64,000 bases of DNA from Straminergon stramineum (taxonomy: Eukaryota; Streptophyta; Bryopsida; Hypnales; Calliergonaceae): NCBI GenBank assembly GCA_963920665.1, contig OY987269.1, positions 23,252,501 through 23,316,500 of the forward strand, given 5' to 3'. Under the pieces are notes generated by a model. It made no database searches. It had not been told where the DNA came from and saw only the letters and a list, made by a program, of their open reading frames with translations. The position numbers and the translations under genes are program-made. This document shows, one piece after another, positions 62,736 through 64,000 of the stretch. Each line of letters opens with the position of its first letter. Positions within the stretch are counted from its first letter, which is position 1.

Positions 62736-63504
62736 TCTCTCGTCACGCCTTTCGCTCATTAGACTCAGGTTTAGCGATTAGAAAGCATTGTACTTTGTCA
62801 CATTTGTTTTACTTGAAGAATGCAAGCAACTCGCCAGAGCACCATAGCATGATCCTTTACGGTCAGGCTAGCTGTTCTAGTCCTTCAAACAAATTCACTT
62901 TCAGAAGGCGTACCCTCGTTCACGCCCCTCATTCAATGATAGTCCCAATTGTTGCAATCGGTGCTTAGTGTCTAATGACGCCGGGACCTCCTCACGATGT
63001 TCAAGATCCACATTAAATGTAATATACTATTGATCTTTGACTCTGAAACAGAAGGCGAACACAACTGTCTCACATAACCACACATTCCAGTTTCCTTAAA
63101 ACACCGAATGTCAGCAGCATTACAGCGTTTTCTCGTACGATTAACCGACCCTGGCAATTCTGGTCTTGTTAAATGCCCAAATATGCGCTGCAAGATCTAA
63201 GCACTGCGTAGATGCTGAGCCTCTTCATCACCATCGTCCAAGCCTTGCTGTCATGCAAGTACAGGATCGGCTGGCCCGAGATACAGCCAACCCCGTTGAT
63301 TTAACTTTCAGTTTTGTTCACAGAAGTTTACAAAAATTGAGAGCATCTAACGAGGACACAGAGAATATACACTTTCCGGTCTTGTAGCAAGGCAGAAATA
63401 GACAGGGAGCTTGCAAATTGCAAATGCATGTTGTTGGGTTGCGAGGATTTGGATTCCGCATCGTCACCAGGGGAAACAGCGACAGCAGCAGCAGCAGCCC
63501 AGCT
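62736..63504. other. Intergenic: 3' flank of BAC1 and promoter of next gene
   Basis: The left part is presumably the BAC1 3' UTR; the right part, from about 63300, the promoter and 5' UTR of the gene at 63505. A short AGC/CAG triplet run lies just before that start. Short frames here are not supported as genes. Confidence 0.45.
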
Positions 63505-64000
63505 ATGGCGGTGGTCAAGATTTTGTCAATACTTCCCACGCCAAGTTGTGTGAAGAGCTTCCATGGCATGAACCCTAAACCCAAATTGTGTTCCACCAGG
63601 GCATGGAGCTCGCAGGCCATACGCGCTGACGCGGGAGCCGCTGCAGTTTCGGATGCTGCATCCAAGGTTAGGGTTCGTAGTTGCTAGAAAGTTGGATTCC
63701 AGTGCGTTTTATGGAATGTTGTGTGATTTTTTTGCTTGAATGGGTGGCGAGAATTGAGCGTGGAATTGGAATTTTTTAGCTCCTTTGCTCAGATTATTGA
63801 AAGATGTTGTTCCATTGGTTTCATTTTTGCTTCATTTGTTCCATTTTGTTCAATGAGCCTGTGTCGTGTATAGAGAGCTGCACAGTCGGGTGCTTTCGTG
63901 GATGGATTGCTGGGGAGCAAGGCTGCAAGCGCGCCCACCACTTCGCAGATTCTTTTCTTAGGAACGGGCACCAGTGAAGGCATTCCTCGCGTTAGTTGTC
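63505..64000 (+). CDS. Metallo-beta-lactamase-fold hydrolase, 5' part only
   Basis: Two exons are visible: 63505-63666 and 63874 to the window edge, where the gene is cut off. The first exon (MAVVKILSILPTP, then a Ser/Arg/Ala-rich stretch) looks like an organelle transit peptide. The second holds SQILFLGTGTSEGIPRVSC, the opening strand and Gly-rich turn of PhnP-like metallo-beta-lactamase-fold proteins conserved in plants. The metal-binding HxHxDH motif would lie beyond 64000 and is not seen. The start is the ATG nearest the transit-like sequence; the frame stays open upstream to 63418. The substrate is unknown. Confidence 0.75.

Noticed and set aside
1..64000. CRISPR arrays, operons, bacterial or organellar genes
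   Set aside because: No regularly spaced short repeats, no clustered unspliced genes with ribosome-binding sites, and no organelle gene order; the split genes are nuclear.

Overview
The window is nuclear DNA of a land plant. Six genes can be read, five of them complete and split by canonical plant-type introns: a cytosolic UDP-sugar pyrophosphorylase, a plastid pfkB kinase of the NARA5 type, a plastid class-3 lipase of the PLIP type, a mitochondrial TatB-like subunit, and a mitochondrial basic amino acid carrier of the BAC1 type. The start of a metallo-beta-lactamase-fold hydrolase runs off the right edge. The conserved genes are clearly richer in G+C than the very AT-rich DNA between them. 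Small gene islands, long repeat-rich deserts and no recognisable seed-plant retrotransposons fit a non-seed plant such as a bryophyte, but that placement is inference.

Layout: 1-5.8 kb is repeat-rich intergenic DNA, with a degenerate ~170-200 bp tandem repeat at the edge, a CACTA-type MITE and a triplicated 51-bp unit. UDP-sugar pyrophosphorylase (minus strand, 17 coding exons, about 614 aa) fills 5.8-11.0 kb. From 11 to 18 kb lie two more CACTA-type MITEs, a nested cluster of TA-flanked inverted-repeat elements and a TTAA-flanked, piggyBac-like element. The NARA5-type kinase (plus) is at 19.0-22.2 kb. A desert follows to about 29 kb. The PLIP-type lipase (plus, 5 exons) is at 30.2-33.5 kb, with a 27/28-bp inverted-repeat MITE in intron 2. 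At 34.5-36.4 kb is a ~2-kb element with TTA target duplications (PIF/Harbinger type). From 36.4 to 43 kb there are further inverted-repeat elements and no genes.

At 43.2-46.9 kb a single uninterrupted minus-strand frame of 1,241 codons encodes a Ser/Pro/Cys-rich protein of no family I recognise. It is the strongest candidate for something undescribed. From 47 to 55 kb the DNA is gene-poor. From 55.5 to 64 kb is a compact island: the TatB-like gene (minus) and the BAC1-type carrier (plus) diverge from a shared ~0.93-kb promoter region, followed by the partial metallo-hydrolase gene.

The conserved genes are housekeeping functions of sugar activation, plastid biogenesis and lipids, and mitochondrial transport. 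I see no operon-like or biosynthetic cluster linking them. The most interesting non-genic signal is a set of elements flanked by TTAA whose ends read CCC(C/T)TAAAGGAC or close variants. These are piggyBac hallmarks, and one sits in an intron of the carrier gene.
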